Positions 18,249 through 27,703 of a stretch of DNA of 64,000 bases are shown here, in pieces. The position numbers and the translations under genes were made by a program. Source of the stretch: Prevotella sp. (lineage in GTDB: Bacteria; Bacteroidota; Bacteroidia; Bacteroidales; Bacteroidaceae); assembly GCA_017645645.1 (NCBI GenBank), contig JAGCOB010000022.1, forward strand, positions 32,709 to 96,708, given 5' to 3'. A model generated the notes under the pieces. It saw nothing but the letters and a program-made list of their open reading frames with translations. It searched no databases and had not been told where the DNA came from. Positions within the stretch are counted from its first letter, which is position 1, and the number at the start of each line of letters is the position of its first letter.

Positions 18249-20205
18249 ATTCTTCCTCCTCAGGACGGTCTTCTTCGATAACAAGGTTATCAATAATAAA
18301 ATTCTGACGCTCCATGGTGTTCTTACCCATATAGTAGTCGAGCAGTTTCTGTACCTGATCATTCTTTTGAAGTGTCACCTGCTCCAGACGAATGTCGGGA
18401 CCGATAAAGCCGGCAAACTCCTCTGGTGATATCTCACCAAGACCTTTGAACCTGGTAATCTCAGGATCGGGTCCTAATTCCTGTATCGCCTTCATACGCT
18501 CCTCCTCACTATAGCAATAGCGCGTGATGAAATCACTTTTGGCTTTTGGCTGTTTGCTATTAGCTATTTTCTCGTCTTCCTGTGCCAACACCTTCTTGTT
18601 CTTGACTTTCGTCCTGCGGTTACGAACACGGAACAAAGGTGTTTGTAACACATATACATGTCCTTTTTTCACGAGTTCCGGGAAGAACTGCAAAAAGAAA
18701 GTGATAATCAGCAGACGGATATGCATACCGTCATCATCAGCATCAGTAGCTACTATCACCTTATTATATCTAAGAGTGTCCAGCCCTTCCTCGATATCCA
18801 AAGCAGCCTGCAGCAAATTAAACTCCTCATTCTCATATACCACCTTCTTCGTCAGTCCATAGCAGTTCAAGGGTTTTCCTCGCAGTGAGAATACAGCCTG
18901 TGTATTCACGTCACGACTCTTGGTGATGCTTCCACTGGCAGAGTCACCCTCCGTAATAAAGATACTTGACTCCTCCTTACGGTCATTCTTTGCATCAGAA
19001 AAATGGATACGACAATCGCGCAGTTTACGATTATGCAGGTTAGCCTTTTTTGCACGTTCACGGGCGAGCTTTGTCACACCAGCCATTGCCTTACGCTCAC
19101 GCTCACTTTCCTTAATCTTCTGCTCCAACACCTCTACGACATCCGCATGAATATGCAAGTAGTTGTCCACCTCTTGTTTGACAAAGTCACCGATATATTT
19201 ATTGATGCTGACACCATCGGGCGACATCGTCGTAGAGCCGAGTTTGATCTTCGTCTGACTCTCAAAGATAGGTTCTTCCACATTGATGGAGATAGCAGCA
19301 ACGATTCCTGTACGGATATCCCCATATTCATACTTGTTGAAAAAGTCCTTGATAGTACGGGCTATATGCTCCTTAAAGGCACTCTGGTGTGTTCCGCCCT
19401 GAGTGGTATGCTGACCGTTGACAAAAGAGTAGTATTCCTCACCATACTGGTTGGCATGAGTAAAGGCTATCTCGATGTCCTCGCCCTGAAGATGCACGAT
19501 AGGATAGAGGGCATCATTCGTCATACGGTCTTTCAGCAGATCCTCCAGTCCATGACGGGAGAGGATACGACGACCATTATACATAATCGTCAGGCCGATA
19601 TTCAAATAGGTATAGTTACGGAGCATGTTCTCCACTATCTCGTCATGGAACTGGTAGTTCTGGAACTTCGTATTGTCTGGTTCGAAATAGATATAGGTAC
19701 CGTTCTCGTCCTGCGAAGGCTCTGTTACATCACTAATAAGTTCACCACACTCAAAGACCGCCTTGCGCACCTTCCCCTCACGATAACTATGTACTTCGAA
19801 ACGACTACTCAGCGCATTGACAGCCTTCACACCGACTCCATTCAGTCCGATGGATTTCTTAAATGCCTTAGAGTCAAACTTACCACTAGTGTTCAGGATA
19901 CTTACCGATTCGATGAGTTTTCCCTGTGGGATGCCTCGCCCATAGTCACGGACAGAAATACGAAGGTTGTCTTCCACCATTACCTCAATACGGTCGCCTG
20001 CCTTCATCTTGAACTCGTCTATCGAGTTGTCGAACACTTCCTTCAGCAACACATAGATACCATCCTCTGCGGAGGAACCGTCACCCAGTCTACCGATATA
20101 CATACCAGGACGCAGCCGGATATGCTGTAGTCCCGTGAGGGTTTGTATATTACCTTCGTCGTAGTTGACGACATTCTCTTCCATGATATTCTTATCTCCT
20201 GCCAT
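18241..20205 (-). CDS. parE: DNA topoisomerase IV subunit B
   Basis: A 654-residue type IIA topoisomerase ATPase subunit that decatenates replicated chromosomes with ParC (not in this window). The GHKL ATPase appears first ([35 protein letters not shown]), then the transducer, then TOPRIM with [17 protein letters not shown] and the metal-binding DADDDG. Length and TOPRIM context fit ParE better than GyrB, though the two are close. A heptamer array (18536-18570) encodes about residues 545-556 ([11 protein letters not shown]) in a TOPRIM-proximal linker. It follows the acetyltransferase gene by 8 bases. Confidence 0.88.
   Translation of the reverse strand: MAGDKNIMEENVVNYDEGNIQTLTGLQHIRLRPGMYIGRLGDGSSAEDGIYVLLKEVFDNSIDEFKMKAGDRIEVMVEDNLRISVRDYGRGIPQGKLIESVSILNTSGKFDSKAFKKSIGLNGVGVKAVNALSSRFEVHSYREGKVRKAVFECGELISDVTEPSQDENGTYIYFEPDNTKFQNYQFHDEIVENMLRNYTYLNIGLTIMYNGRRILSRHGLEDLLKDRMTNDALYPIVHLQGEDIEIAFTHANQYGEEYYSFVNGQHTTQGGTHQSAFKEHIARTIKDFFNKYEYGDIRTGIVAAISINVEEPIFESQTKIKLGSTTMSPDGVSINKYIGDFVKQEVDNYLHIHADVVEVLEQKIKESERERKAMAGVTKLARERAKKANLHNRKLRDCRIHFSDAKNDRKEESSIFITEGDSASGSITKSRDVNTQAVFSLRGKPLNCYGLTKKVVYENEEFNLLQAALDIEEGLDTLRYNKVIVATDADDDGMHIRLLIITFFLQFFPELVKKGHVYVLQTPLFRVRNRRTKVKNKKVLAQEDEKIANSKQPKAKSDFITRYCYSEEERMKAIQELGPDPEITRFKGLGEISPEEFAGFIGPDIRLEQVTLQKNDQVQKLLDYYMGKNTMERQNFIIDNLVIEEDRPEEEEYD
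18536..18570. repeat. heptamer array in parE
   Basis: Five 7-base units on the plus strand: CTTTTGG, CTTTTGG, CTGTTTG, CTATTAG, CTATTTT. The unit is a circular shift of GGCTTTT found at 47777 and 62628. Confidence 0.7.
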
Positions 20206-20213
20206 ATCTCTGT

Positions 20214-21368
20214 TTAAATTCTTTTCTTAAAACAACGACGACGCTTATGCTGCTCATGCTCTAAGTACTGCCATTGGCTCTGTACTTTCTCATTCGTCTC
20301 CATCTCGACATTCGTCTCACCCCACTTGAAACCATATTTCTGATACCATGGGATGAGGTCATAGAAAAGAAGGGCATTGGCACCTTTCTGCTGATATTCC
20401 GGGAGGATACCCACCAGCATCAGGTCGACACACTCGGCCTTATGGAACTTCAAGGCGCGCAGACAATGCCACCAGCCGAAAGGGAATAGTCTGCCATTTT
20501 TGCATTTCTGCAAGGCTCTTGTCATGGAGGAGATACTGATACCCACGCCTACCACCTCATGATTGGGCGTGTTCCAGTCTTCTATCAAGCATAACAGGTT
20601 CATGTCAAGCAAGGGGAAATACATTTTCAGGTATTCGTCTATCTGCGCCTCCGTCATCTGTGAATAGCCATAGAGATTGCTGAAGGTCTTGTTGACGACA
20701 TCAAGAACCTTGCGTCCTATCTGTTCCTTGCCAAAGACCTGACTGCGCTTGGGGTGTACGGGATGGAGGTTATAGCGCTTCATCACCATCTCGGCAATCT
20801 TCTTATATTTCTCAGGCATGTCACCTTTGGGGACGATGAGCTTGAACTCCACATAATCATTGTCTTTCTCCCAACCACCCAACTGTTCCATGTGCTTGGG
20901 ATAATAGTCGTAGTTATAGATAGTAGCCATAGTACCCAACTGGTCGAAACCTTCAATCAGCATACCTTCCGGATCCATATCCGTGAAGCCCAATGGTCCT
21001 ACCATCTCAGTCATGCCTTTCTCTTTCCCCCATTGCTCCACAGCAGTCATCAAGGCACGTGACACTTCCATATCATCAATAAAATCTATCCACCCAAAAC
21101 GCACACTCTTACGCTCCCATCGTTCGTTGGCACGATGATTGATAATACCAGCGATACGCCCTACCACCTTCCCATCCTTATAGGCGAGGAAATACTCTGC
21201 CTCACAAAATTCGAAGGCAGCATTCTTATCTTTTCTCAACGTATGCACTTCATCGGTATGCAAGTTGGGGGCATCATAAGGGTTATTCCGATATAAGTCG
21301 TAATGAAACTGGATGAAGGTTTCCAGGCTTTTCTTGTCGGTGACTTTCCTTATTTCTACTGATGACAT
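20214..21368 (-). CDS. GNAT-fold acyltransferase-like protein
   Basis: A 384-residue protein common in Bacteroidota, with an N-terminal GNAT-like half ([22 protein letters not shown] looks like the beta-strand and bulge region) and a second similar half ending near [24 protein letters not shown], which resembles an acetyl-CoA pyrophosphate loop (Q/RxxGxG/A). Tandem acyltransferase folds are therefore likely. No substrate can be named. A TATCTTTG promoter lies 28 bases upstream and the gene leads the parE-ctpA-GH95 operon. Confidence 0.75.
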   Translation of the reverse strand: MSSVEIRKVTDKKSLETFIQFHYDLYRNNPYDAPNLHTDEVHTLRKDKNAAFEFCEAEYFLAYKDGKVVGRIAGIINHRANERWERKSVRFGWIDFIDDMEVSRALMTAVEQWGKEKGMTEMVGPLGFTDMDPEGMLIEGFDQLGTMATIYNYDYYPKHMEQLGGWEKDNDYVEFKLIVPKGDMPEKYKKIAEMVMKRYNLHPVHPKRSQVFGKEQIGRKVLDVVNKTFSNLYGYSQMTEAQIDEYLKMYFPLLDMNLLCLIEDWNTPNHEVVGVGISISSMTRALQKCKNGRLFPFGWWHCLRALKFHKAECVDLMLVGILPEYQQKGANALLFYDLIPWYQKYGFKWGETNVEMETNEKVQSQWQYLEHEQHKRRRCFKKRI

Positions 21369-21395
21369 GTTGATTCCTTGCTAATAATTATTTGG

Positions 21396-21403
21396 CAAAG
21401 ATA
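21396..21403 (-). promoter_or_regulatory. promoter of the GNAT-parE-ctpA-GH95 operon
   Basis: TATCTTTG on the minus strand, in the context TTTTTTCGTATCTTTGCC. Confidence 0.7.
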
Positions 21404-21430
21404 CGAAAAAACAAGAAAAACCCCAAATAT

Positions 21431-22687
21431 TTAACCTATTTTACGGCAAACAAACAATTTATGGGAATCGTCTGGCAGCGTCGTCGCAAAGATATACACG
21501 TCTCCACCATCCTTCAGTTTGAGTTTTTTACGCAACGCCTCTACACTCATAGGGAAGTTACGTATAGCGATATTCGCCCTTTCAATTCCTTGTAACGCTG
21601 TTTTGAGTCCTTGTTTGTTCATCGAGGTCACAGCCTCAACGCGGAACTGTCTACCAGGGAAATCCCTGACTTCATGGTCGGAAATGAAGAGATGGGAGTT
21701 CATCGACAACTGTCTGACACCAAACCTTTCCTCCACTTGGGCGAAACATCCTGCCTTCATGATACTGGCATTCGGTTCAAAGAGTAAAACTTTCTCTTTT
21801 GTTCCACCCCATGGAACACTTTGTTCCACCCCATGGAACATTTCGTTCCACCCCATGGAACACTTTGTTCCACCCCATGGAACAACCCGGAACTTCTGAT
21901 CATTGTTCACACAAGTCAATGAAATCTGCTCCGTAGACCCCTTCCTAATGACCAAAACAAGTTCTTTGCATTCGTTATCGACACTGACTATATGGACTTC
22001 ATGAACATGATTTCCTAAATCCCTCACCGCCTTCTGCCAGTCGAGCATGGGAGAGAGTTTCAAGAGGATGGTATCTGCCTTTTCCAATAACAAAGGCATC
22101 AGTTCGATGACATTGGGCGTACAGTCCTTGATATCATACGTACGACAGCCGTGTTCATCCCTTCGTGCAGGATCGAGGAAAACCACATCGGCATGATCCA
22201 TCTTCTTCAAATATTCCTCTGCCTCGCCATTCACAACCTCTGCCTCCAACCCCAACACCTGGAAATTATGCCGTGCCATCTCACAAAGTCCTGAATTGCG
22301 CTCAACATAGATCCTCTTCATAAACGAGCAGGACATAAAAGAGAAGTCAACACCAAAGCCGCCTGTAAGGTCAACGAAACTCTGATTGCCGCCATTTATT
22401 TCGTTATGACGGTATAACGTTATATCGTTATCACGAAAGGCGGCAAGTTGTGCCTTATACCTCGCCGTCTGTTCCGAGGAACATTGTTCCATATTTAAGT
22501 GAGGTGGATAGATGATACCATCGACTGCTGCCCATGACGGCAACTTCTTGCGTGCCGTCTGCCATCCCGCAATCTGTTGGAGAGCCATTGGCATATCTAC
22601 TCCCTCGACTTTGCCTCTAAGGGCAAGCCGATGCACATCCTCATTGCGATGTTGCTCAAAAAACTGCCATGTCAAATCATTCATCAT
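21431..22687 (-). CDS. THUMP-like class I SAM methyltransferase
   Basis: A 418-residue protein with a Rossmann methyltransferase core and a C-terminal THUMP-like domain, a Bacteroidota family (PG_1098-like) presumed to modify RNA. The SAM-binding glycine motif reads VDLTGGFGVDFSFM and motif IV reads VVFLDPARRD. The open frame runs 12 codons further upstream, but the promoter at 22693-22700 lies inside that extension. I therefore start at the MM pair (22687 or 22684), which leaves almost no leader. Residues 85-95 come from an octamer array and 268-295 from a 22-base palindromic array, both without disturbing the frame overall. Confidence 0.82.
   Translation of the reverse strand: MMNDLTWQFFEQHRNEDVHRLALRGKVEGVDMPMALQQIAGWQTARKKLPSWAAVDGIIYPPHLNMEQCSSEQTARYKAQLAAFRDNDITLYRHNEINGGNQSFVDLTGGFGVDFSFMSCSFMKRIYVERNSGLCEMARHNFQVLGLEAEVVNGEAEEYLKKMDHADVVFLDPARRDEHGCRTYDIKDCTPNVIELMPLLLEKADTILLKLSPMLDWQKAVRDLGNHVHEVHIVSVDNECKELVLVIRKGSTEQISLTCVNNDQKFRVVPWGGTKCSMGWNEMFHGVEQSVPWGGTKEKVLLFEPNASIMKAGCFAQVEERFGVRQLSMNSHLFISDHEVRDFPGRQFRVEAVTSMNKQGLKTALQGIERANIAIRNFPMSVEALRKKLKLKDGGDVYIFATTLPDDSHKLFVCRKIG
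21801..21883. repeat. 22-base palindromic tandem array in a methyltransferase gene
   Basis: Four identical 17-base units GTTCCACCCCATGGAAC (21801, 21823, 21845, 21867), separated by 5-base spacers ACTTT, ATTTC, ACTTT. Each unit is a hairpin with 6-bp arms GTTCCA/TGGAAC. Because 22 is not a multiple of 3, successive copies are read in different frames (VPWGGTK, SMGWNEM, FHGVEQS, then VPWGGTK again). Confidence 0.95.
22402..22433. repeat. octamer array in the same methyltransferase gene
   Basis: Four 8-base units: CGTTATGA, CGGTATAA, CGTTATAT, CGTTATCA. Three extra copies equal 24 bases, which preserves the frame. Confidence 0.65.
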
Positions 22688-22688
22688 C

Positions 22689-22776
22689 GTTGCAAAAGTA
22701 CGAATAAGTAAGCGAGTTTCCAAGAAAAAGTATTTATTTATTTTGTTATTTACATACTTATTCGTACTTTTGTAAC
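22689..22776. promoter_or_regulatory. divergent promoters inside a 22-bp inverted repeat
   Basis: Arms 22689-22710 and 22755-22776 are inverted repeats matching at 21 of 22 positions. Each contains TTATTCGTACTTTTG, so each arm is a promoter: TACTTTTG on the minus strand (22700 to 22693) for the methyltransferase and on the plus strand (22765-22772) for the ABC-dusB operon. The 44 bases between are AT-rich. Confidence 0.8.
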
Positions 22777-22795
22777 CGATATCAATATTGCTGAT

Positions 22796-24577
22796 ATGCT
22801 AAAAACCCTTTATCAACAAATCAAACAATACAGGACGGCAGCCTTGCTCACGCCAGCTTTCACGGCGTTGGAGGTGCTGATGGATGTGCTGATTCCCTAT
22901 GTCACTGCCTCGCTCATCGACAAGGGTATCAATGCCGGGGATATGGAGAACGTCTATTTCTATGGAGCCATCATGCTCGGCATGGCGTTCCTGAGTCTCG
23001 CCTTCGGCATCATCGGAGGACGTTTCTCTGCCTACGCCTCTACGGGTTTTGCCGCCAATTTGCGCTTGGCGATGTATCAGAACATCCAGCGTTTTGCCTT
23101 CTCGGACATCGACAAGTACGCCACGTCTGGACTGATTACCCGTATGACGACAGATGTCAACTCGTTGCAGAGTGCCTTCCAGCAGGTTCTGGGTATCAGC
23201 GTGCGAGCCCCCTTCAAACTCGTACTGTCTATCCTGATGTGCCTGGTCATCGATGCCCGTCTGTCGCTGATATTCCTCGTCGCCCTCATCATCCTGAGTT
23301 TCTCCTTGTACCATATCATCTCACGCGTGGCGAGACTGTTCCAACAGGTGTTTGTGAAGTACGACGAACTGAACCAGAGTGTGCAGGAGAACGTGACAGG
23401 TATCCGCTTGGTGAAGGCGTTTGTGCGTGAGGACTACGAGAACGAGAAGTTCGCCCGTGCTGCCGAGAATCTCTATAAGTTATATGTCAAGGCAGAGAGT
23501 CTCATGGCATGGAATCACCCCATCATGAACATGGTGGTATATGGCTGTATCATCGCCCTCTCGTGGATGGGCGCCCATTATATCGTGGATGGCACGTTGA
23601 CAACGGGTGAGTTGACTTCCCTCTTCACGTATATCATGTCGATTCTGATGTCGCTGATGATGCTCTCGATGGTGTTTGTGATGCTGACCCAGAGTGCAGC
23701 CTCTGCCAAGCGTGTCGCAGAGATTATCGAGGAAGAGCCTGACATCGTGAATCCTGAGCATCCCGTCTTTGAGATTGCCGACGGAAGCCTTGAGTTCCGA
23801 AACGTCCGCTTCGACTATGTGACGAATAAAGATAGAAAGACTAAGGTCGAAGGCCACAAGCGCAGCGCCCTCTTCAATATCAACTTCAATATTCAAAGTG
23901 GTGAGACCATCGGTGTCATTGGTGGTACTGGCTCTGGTAAGTCCACGCTCATCAGTCTCATCAGTCGCCTCTACGACCCCACCCAGGGAGAGGTCTTCGT
24001 GGGAGGACGTAACGTGAAAGACTACGACCTCACCGCCCTGCGTCATGCCGTATCGGTGGTGTTGCAACAGAATATCCTGTTTAGCGGCAGTGTCCTTGAC
24101 AACCTGCGTTGGGGTAATCCCGATGCGACGTTGGAGGAGTGTCGCAAGGCTTGTCAGATGGCACAGGCGGACGACTTTGTCAGTGCGATGCCCGAAGGCT
24201 ACGATACCCATATCGAACAAGGCGGTACGAATGTCAGTGGCGGTCAGAAACAACGTCTGTGTATCGCCCGTGCCTTGCTCAAGCATCCGAAGATACTCAT
24301 CCTCGACGACTCCACCTCTGCCTGTGATACCGCTACCGATGCGAAGATACGCGAAGCGTTCCATACCCAACTGCCTGACATGACGAAGGTCATCATCGCC
24401 CAGCGCATCCTCAGCGTCAAGGACTGTGACCGCATCCTCGTCATGGACAACGGTGTCGTGACAGGCTTCGATACCCACGAGAACCTGCTCAAGAACAACA
24501 CGCTCTATCAGGAGATATATGCTATCCAGAACGAGAATGTCGGAGACTTCGACGAAGTGAAAGGAGGTGCCGCATGA
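22796..24577 (+). CDS. ABC exporter half with degenerate ATPase site
   Basis: A 593-residue permease-ATPase half-transporter: six membrane helices to about residue 310, then the ATPase. Walker A is GGTGSGKST, the signature VSGGQKQR, and the Walker B end reads ILILDDSTSACD, so the catalytic glutamate is replaced by aspartate. This is the known pattern for the weaker half of heterodimeric exporters (TM287/288, MdlA/B type). The next gene overlaps by 4 bases and supplies the intact site. It opens the operon running to dusB. Substrate is unknown; drugs, lipids or peptides are all possible. Confidence 0.9.
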   Translation: MLKTLYQQIKQYRTAALLTPAFTALEVLMDVLIPYVTASLIDKGINAGDMENVYFYGAIMLGMAFLSLAFGIIGGRFSAYASTGFAANLRLAMYQNIQRFAFSDIDKYATSGLITRMTTDVNSLQSAFQQVLGISVRAPFKLVLSILMCLVIDARLSLIFLVALIILSFSLYHIISRVARLFQQVFVKYDELNQSVQENVTGIRLVKAFVREDYENEKFARAAENLYKLYVKAESLMAWNHPIMNMVVYGCIIALSWMGAHYIVDGTLTTGELTSLFTYIMSILMSLMMLSMVFVMLTQSAASAKRVAEIIEEEPDIVNPEHPVFEIADGSLEFRNVRFDYVTNKDRKTKVEGHKRSALFNINFNIQSGETIGVIGGTGSGKSTLISLISRLYDPTQGEVFVGGRNVKDYDLTALRHAVSVVLQQNILFSGSVLDNLRWGNPDATLEECRKACQMAQADDFVSAMPEGYDTHIEQGGTNVSGGQKQRLCIARALLKHPKILILDDSTSACDTATDAKIREAFHTQLPDMTKVIIAQRILSVKDCDRILVMDNGVVTGFDTHENLLKNNTLYQEIYAIQNENVGDFDEVKGGAA

Positions 24578-26403
24578 GACAACCGTCATTCGGACCGCCA
24601 CGCGAACGGTCACAAGCGGGTTTCCAGAAAGTAGACAAGCAGAAGCGTGCCACCCTCCTCAGGATGTTCTCCTTCGTCTTCAAACACTACAAATGGGCTA
24701 TCGTCGTGGTCCTTGCCTGTGTTCTCATCTCCTCGCTGACCTCGCTGGTGTCCTCGCTGTTTACCAAGACACTCATCGACGACTATATCGTGCCACTGAC
24801 ACAGGTGGACAACCCCGAATACCACTCGTTGGCACAGACCTTGTTTATCTTAGGGCTTATCCTGTTCTTCGGCACCATCTGCTCCTACACCTACAACCGA
24901 CTGATGATACATGTCAGTCAGGGTACGATGCTGCGCCTCCGCAAGACTATCTTCGAGAAGATGCAACACCTGCCCGTCAGTTACTTCGACCAGCGGTCAC
25001 ACGGTGATATCATGTCCGTCTATACCAACGATGTGGACTCCCTGCGTCAGATGATTTCCACGGCGATGGCACAGGTCTTCTCGTCCGTCATCACCATCGT
25101 CGCCACCTTCACCTCCATGATTGTGCTGAGCGTTCCCCTGACGCTGGTGAGTATCCTCATGGCTGTCGTGATGATGATTGCCACCACCCAACTCGGCAAA
25201 CGTTCACGCAGTCATTTTCGTACCCAACAGCAACGCTTGGCAAGTGTCAACGGCTTCATCGAGGAGATGATGACAGGTCAGAAGGTCGTCAAGATATTCT
25301 GTCATGAACAACAGGCGCTCCGCGACTTCGAGGACATCAACGAACAACTGCGTTCCTCTGCCTATCACGCCAACCGCATCGCGAACATCGTCATGCCCGT
25401 CAATGGGGGTATCAGCAACTTCGGCTTCGTCCTCCTCGCCACCGTCGGAGCAGCCATAGCCCTCAGTCAATGTTCAATGTTCTATGTTCAATGTTCAATT
25501 TCTTTAGGTACCATCGTTGCGTTCTTGCAACTCAACAAAAGTTTCACCCGTCCTATCTCTCAAGTCAGCCAACAGATCAACAGCGTGCTCAACGCCTCCG
25601 TAGGTGCCGAGCGTGTCTTCGCCTTAGGCGATGCGGAGCCAGAGGTGGACGAGGGAACCACCGAACTCACCGACCCGAAGGGTGATGTGGACTTCACAGA
25701 CGTGGACTTCGGATATATCCCTGAGAAACAGGTACTCTTCGACATCGACATCAACACCAATCCGGGACAGAAGATTGCCTTCGTGGGAGGCACAGGTGCT
25801 GGCAAGACCACCATCATCAACCTCATCAACCGCTTCTACGAGATACAGAACGGGCGTATCCTCTACGACGGCATCCCCATCACCGACATCCGCAAAGAGT
25901 CGCTGCGTAAGGGCATGAGCATCGTCCTTCAAGAGACACACCTCTTCACGGGTACTGTCTTGGAGAATATCCGTTACGGCAAACTCGATGCCACCGACGA
26001 GGAATGTATCAAGGCAGCTCAGTTGGTCGGTGCCGACGACTTCATCCGCCGTCTCCCCAACGGCTATCAGACACCACTCAGCGGTGACGGTGGCAATCTC
26101 AGTCAGGGCGAACGCCAGTTACTCGCTATTGCCCGCGCTGCCGTTGCCAATCCCCCTGTCCTCATCCTCGACGAGGCGACATCCAGTATCGACACCCGTA
26201 CCGAACAACTCGTACAACGGGGCATGGACACCATCATGCAGGGGCGCACCACCTTTGTCATCGCCCACCGCCTCTCCACTGTCCGTAATGCCGACCAGAT
26301 CATCGTCCTCGACCACGGACACATCATCGAGCAGGGCACCCACGACCAACTCATCGCCCTCAAAGGCAAATACTATCAACTCTATACAGGAAATACAATT
26401 TAA
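24574..26403 (+). CDS. ABC exporter half with intact ATPase site
   Basis: A 609-residue partner of the preceding half-transporter. It has six membrane helices after a basic N-terminus, Walker A GGTGAGKTT, signature LSQGERQ and Walker B VLILDEATSSID with the catalytic glutamate present. Together the pair should form one canonical and one degenerate nucleotide site. A heptamer array (25465-25499) encodes residues 298-309, LSQCSMFYVQCS, in or beside the last membrane helix region before the conserved ISLGTIVAFLQL. Codon use in both halves is rich in C-ending codons compared with flanking genes. Confidence 0.9.
   Translation: MRQPSFGPPRERSQAGFQKVDKQKRATLLRMFSFVFKHYKWAIVVVLACVLISSLTSLVSSLFTKTLIDDYIVPLTQVDNPEYHSLAQTLFILGLILFFGTICSYTYNRLMIHVSQGTMLRLRKTIFEKMQHLPVSYFDQRSHGDIMSVYTNDVDSLRQMISTAMAQVFSSVITIVATFTSMIVLSVPLTLVSILMAVVMMIATTQLGKRSRSHFRTQQQRLASVNGFIEEMMTGQKVVKIFCHEQQALRDFEDINEQLRSSAYHANRIANIVMPVNGGISNFGFVLLATVGAAIALSQCSMFYVQCSISLGTIVAFLQLNKSFTRPISQVSQQINSVLNASVGAERVFALGDAEPEVDEGTTELTDPKGDVDFTDVDFGYIPEKQVLFDIDINTNPGQKIAFVGGTGAGKTTIINLINRFYEIQNGRILYDGIPITDIRKESLRKGMSIVLQETHLFTGTVLENIRYGKLDATDEECIKAAQLVGADDFIRRLPNGYQTPLSGDGGNLSQGERQLLAIARAAVANPPVLILDEATSSIDTRTEQLVQRGMDTIMQGRTTFVIAHRLSTVRNADQIIVLDHGHIIEQGTHDQLIALKGKYYQLYTGNTI
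25465..25499 (+). repeat. heptamer array in the ABC exporter
   Basis: Five 7-base units: AGTCAAT, GTTCAAT, GTTCTAT, GTTCAAT, GTTCAAT, which add two cysteines to a membrane-proximal segment. Confidence 0.75.
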
Positions 26404-26407
26404 GCAA

Positions 26408-27700
26408 ATGGAACAACTATTACATTATGTATGGAAACACAAGATGTTTCCATTACAAGAACTAAGGACTACCGACGACCGTGTCGTGGAAGTAATTGAC
26501 CCCGGACTGCACAATCACAATAGCGGTCCCGACTTCTTTAATGCGAAGGTGAAGATTAACCAAACACTCTGGGTTGGCAATGTAGAGATTCACGACAAGT
26601 CGAGTGACTGGTATCAGCACGGACATGACAAAGACAAGGCTTATGACAATGTCGTCCTTCATGTCACGGGCAATGCCGATGCGGAAGTGATGAATACCCA
26701 AGGACAGTTTATCCCACAAATGTTATTGGAAGTGCCTTCGCACGTTAGGGAGAATTACGAGGAACTGCTACGTACAGACCAGTATCCACCTTGTTATCAA
26801 ATCATTCCCTCACTGACAGCACTCACTGTTCACTCATGGATGGCTGCCTTGCAGACAGAACGGCTGGAACAGAAGATGGAGGCGATACGCCGTCGCGCTG
26901 AACGGATGAACGGCTCATGGGAGGATGCTTATTTCATGACCCTTGCCCGCAACTACGGTTTCGGCATCAACGGGGATGCCTTTGAGGAATGGGCAACACA
27001 CATCCCTTTCTCTGCCATCGCCCATCACCGTGACGATCTTTTTCAAATTGAGGCGATCTTCTTAGGACAGGCAGGACTGTTGGATGTCGAGGCGATTCCT
27101 GAGCATTATCAGCAACAGGCACTCAACGAGGGATATTTCGCCAAACTGCGCAACGAATATTTGTATCTTGCTCATAAGTTTTCGCTACAGCCGATGGACT
27201 ATAAGTTATGGAAGTTCTTACGATTGCGCCCCCAAAATTTTCCGCATATCCGTCTGGCACAACTCGCCAATCTTTACTACGAACATAAGACAGGACTCTC
27301 GCAACTGATAGCATGCAAAAATGTCTTTGCCCTACAAGACCTGATGGGCACAAAGGTGACACCTTACTGGGAGACCCATTATACTTTCGGGTCTATGAGT
27401 GACCCCAACGAGAAGAATCTCTCTCCCTTTTCCCTCAACTTGCTGATGATTAATACCTGTATCCCTATGTTCTTTGCATACGGACGACATACGGCACAGG
27501 AAGAACTTTGTGACCGTGCCTTCGCCTTGTTAGAACAACTCAAGGCAGAGAACAACTATATCATCCGTCTCTGGAAAGAATGTGGACTGGAAGTTAAGAA
27601 TGCTGGAGACTCCCAAGCATTGATACAACTGAAAAAAGAATATTGCGACAAAAAGGACTGTCTCCGTTGTCGCATCGGCTATGAATATTTAAAAAGATAA
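26408..27700 (+). CDS. DUF2851 family protein
   Basis: A 430-residue cytoplasmic protein of the DUF2851 family, widespread in Bacteroidota and of unknown function. Conserved features visible: EQLLHYVWKHKMFP at the start, VVEVIDPGLHNHNSGPDFFNAKVKI, and VGNVEIHDKSSDWYQHGHDKD. The acidic and histidine residues in that last stretch resemble a nuclease-like metal site, but this is speculation. The C-terminus has paired cysteines (CDKKDCLRCRIGYEYLKR). The frame is open far upstream inside the ABC gene; I place the start at 26408, 4 bases after the ABC stop, where homology-like sequence begins. Confidence 0.85.
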   Translation: MEQLLHYVWKHKMFPLQELRTTDDRVVEVIDPGLHNHNSGPDFFNAKVKINQTLWVGNVEIHDKSSDWYQHGHDKDKAYDNVVLHVTGNADAEVMNTQGQFIPQMLLEVPSHVRENYEELLRTDQYPPCYQIIPSLTALTVHSWMAALQTERLEQKMEAIRRRAERMNGSWEDAYFMTLARNYGFGINGDAFEEWATHIPFSAIAHHRDDLFQIEAIFLGQAGLLDVEAIPEHYQQQALNEGYFAKLRNEYLYLAHKFSLQPMDYKLWKFLRLRPQNFPHIRLAQLANLYYEHKTGLSQLIACKNVFALQDLMGTKVTPYWETHYTFGSMSDPNEKNLSPFSLNLLMINTCIPMFFAYGRHTAQEELCDRAFALLEQLKAENNYIIRLWKECGLEVKNAGDSQALIQLKKEYCDKKDCLRCRIGYEYLKR

Positions 27701-27703
27701 GAT

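Noticed and set aside
19003-20130. 375-codon plus-strand frame opposite parE
   Set aside because: parE motifs are unequivocal on the minus strand; the antisense product is histidine/threonine-rich with no domain.
21801-21883. Regularly spaced palindromic repeats as a CRISPR array
   Set aside because: Spacers are only 5 bases and nearly identical, and the whole array is translated within a conserved gene.
23480-24613. Long minus-strand frame opposite the first ABC half
   Set aside because: It mirrors codon bias of the exporter gene; it has no start context and no family resemblance.
25988-26407. A long upstream extension of the DUF2851 frame
   Set aside because: It lies in another frame of the ABC transporter, which has clear motifs there; DUF2851 similarity begins only at 26408.
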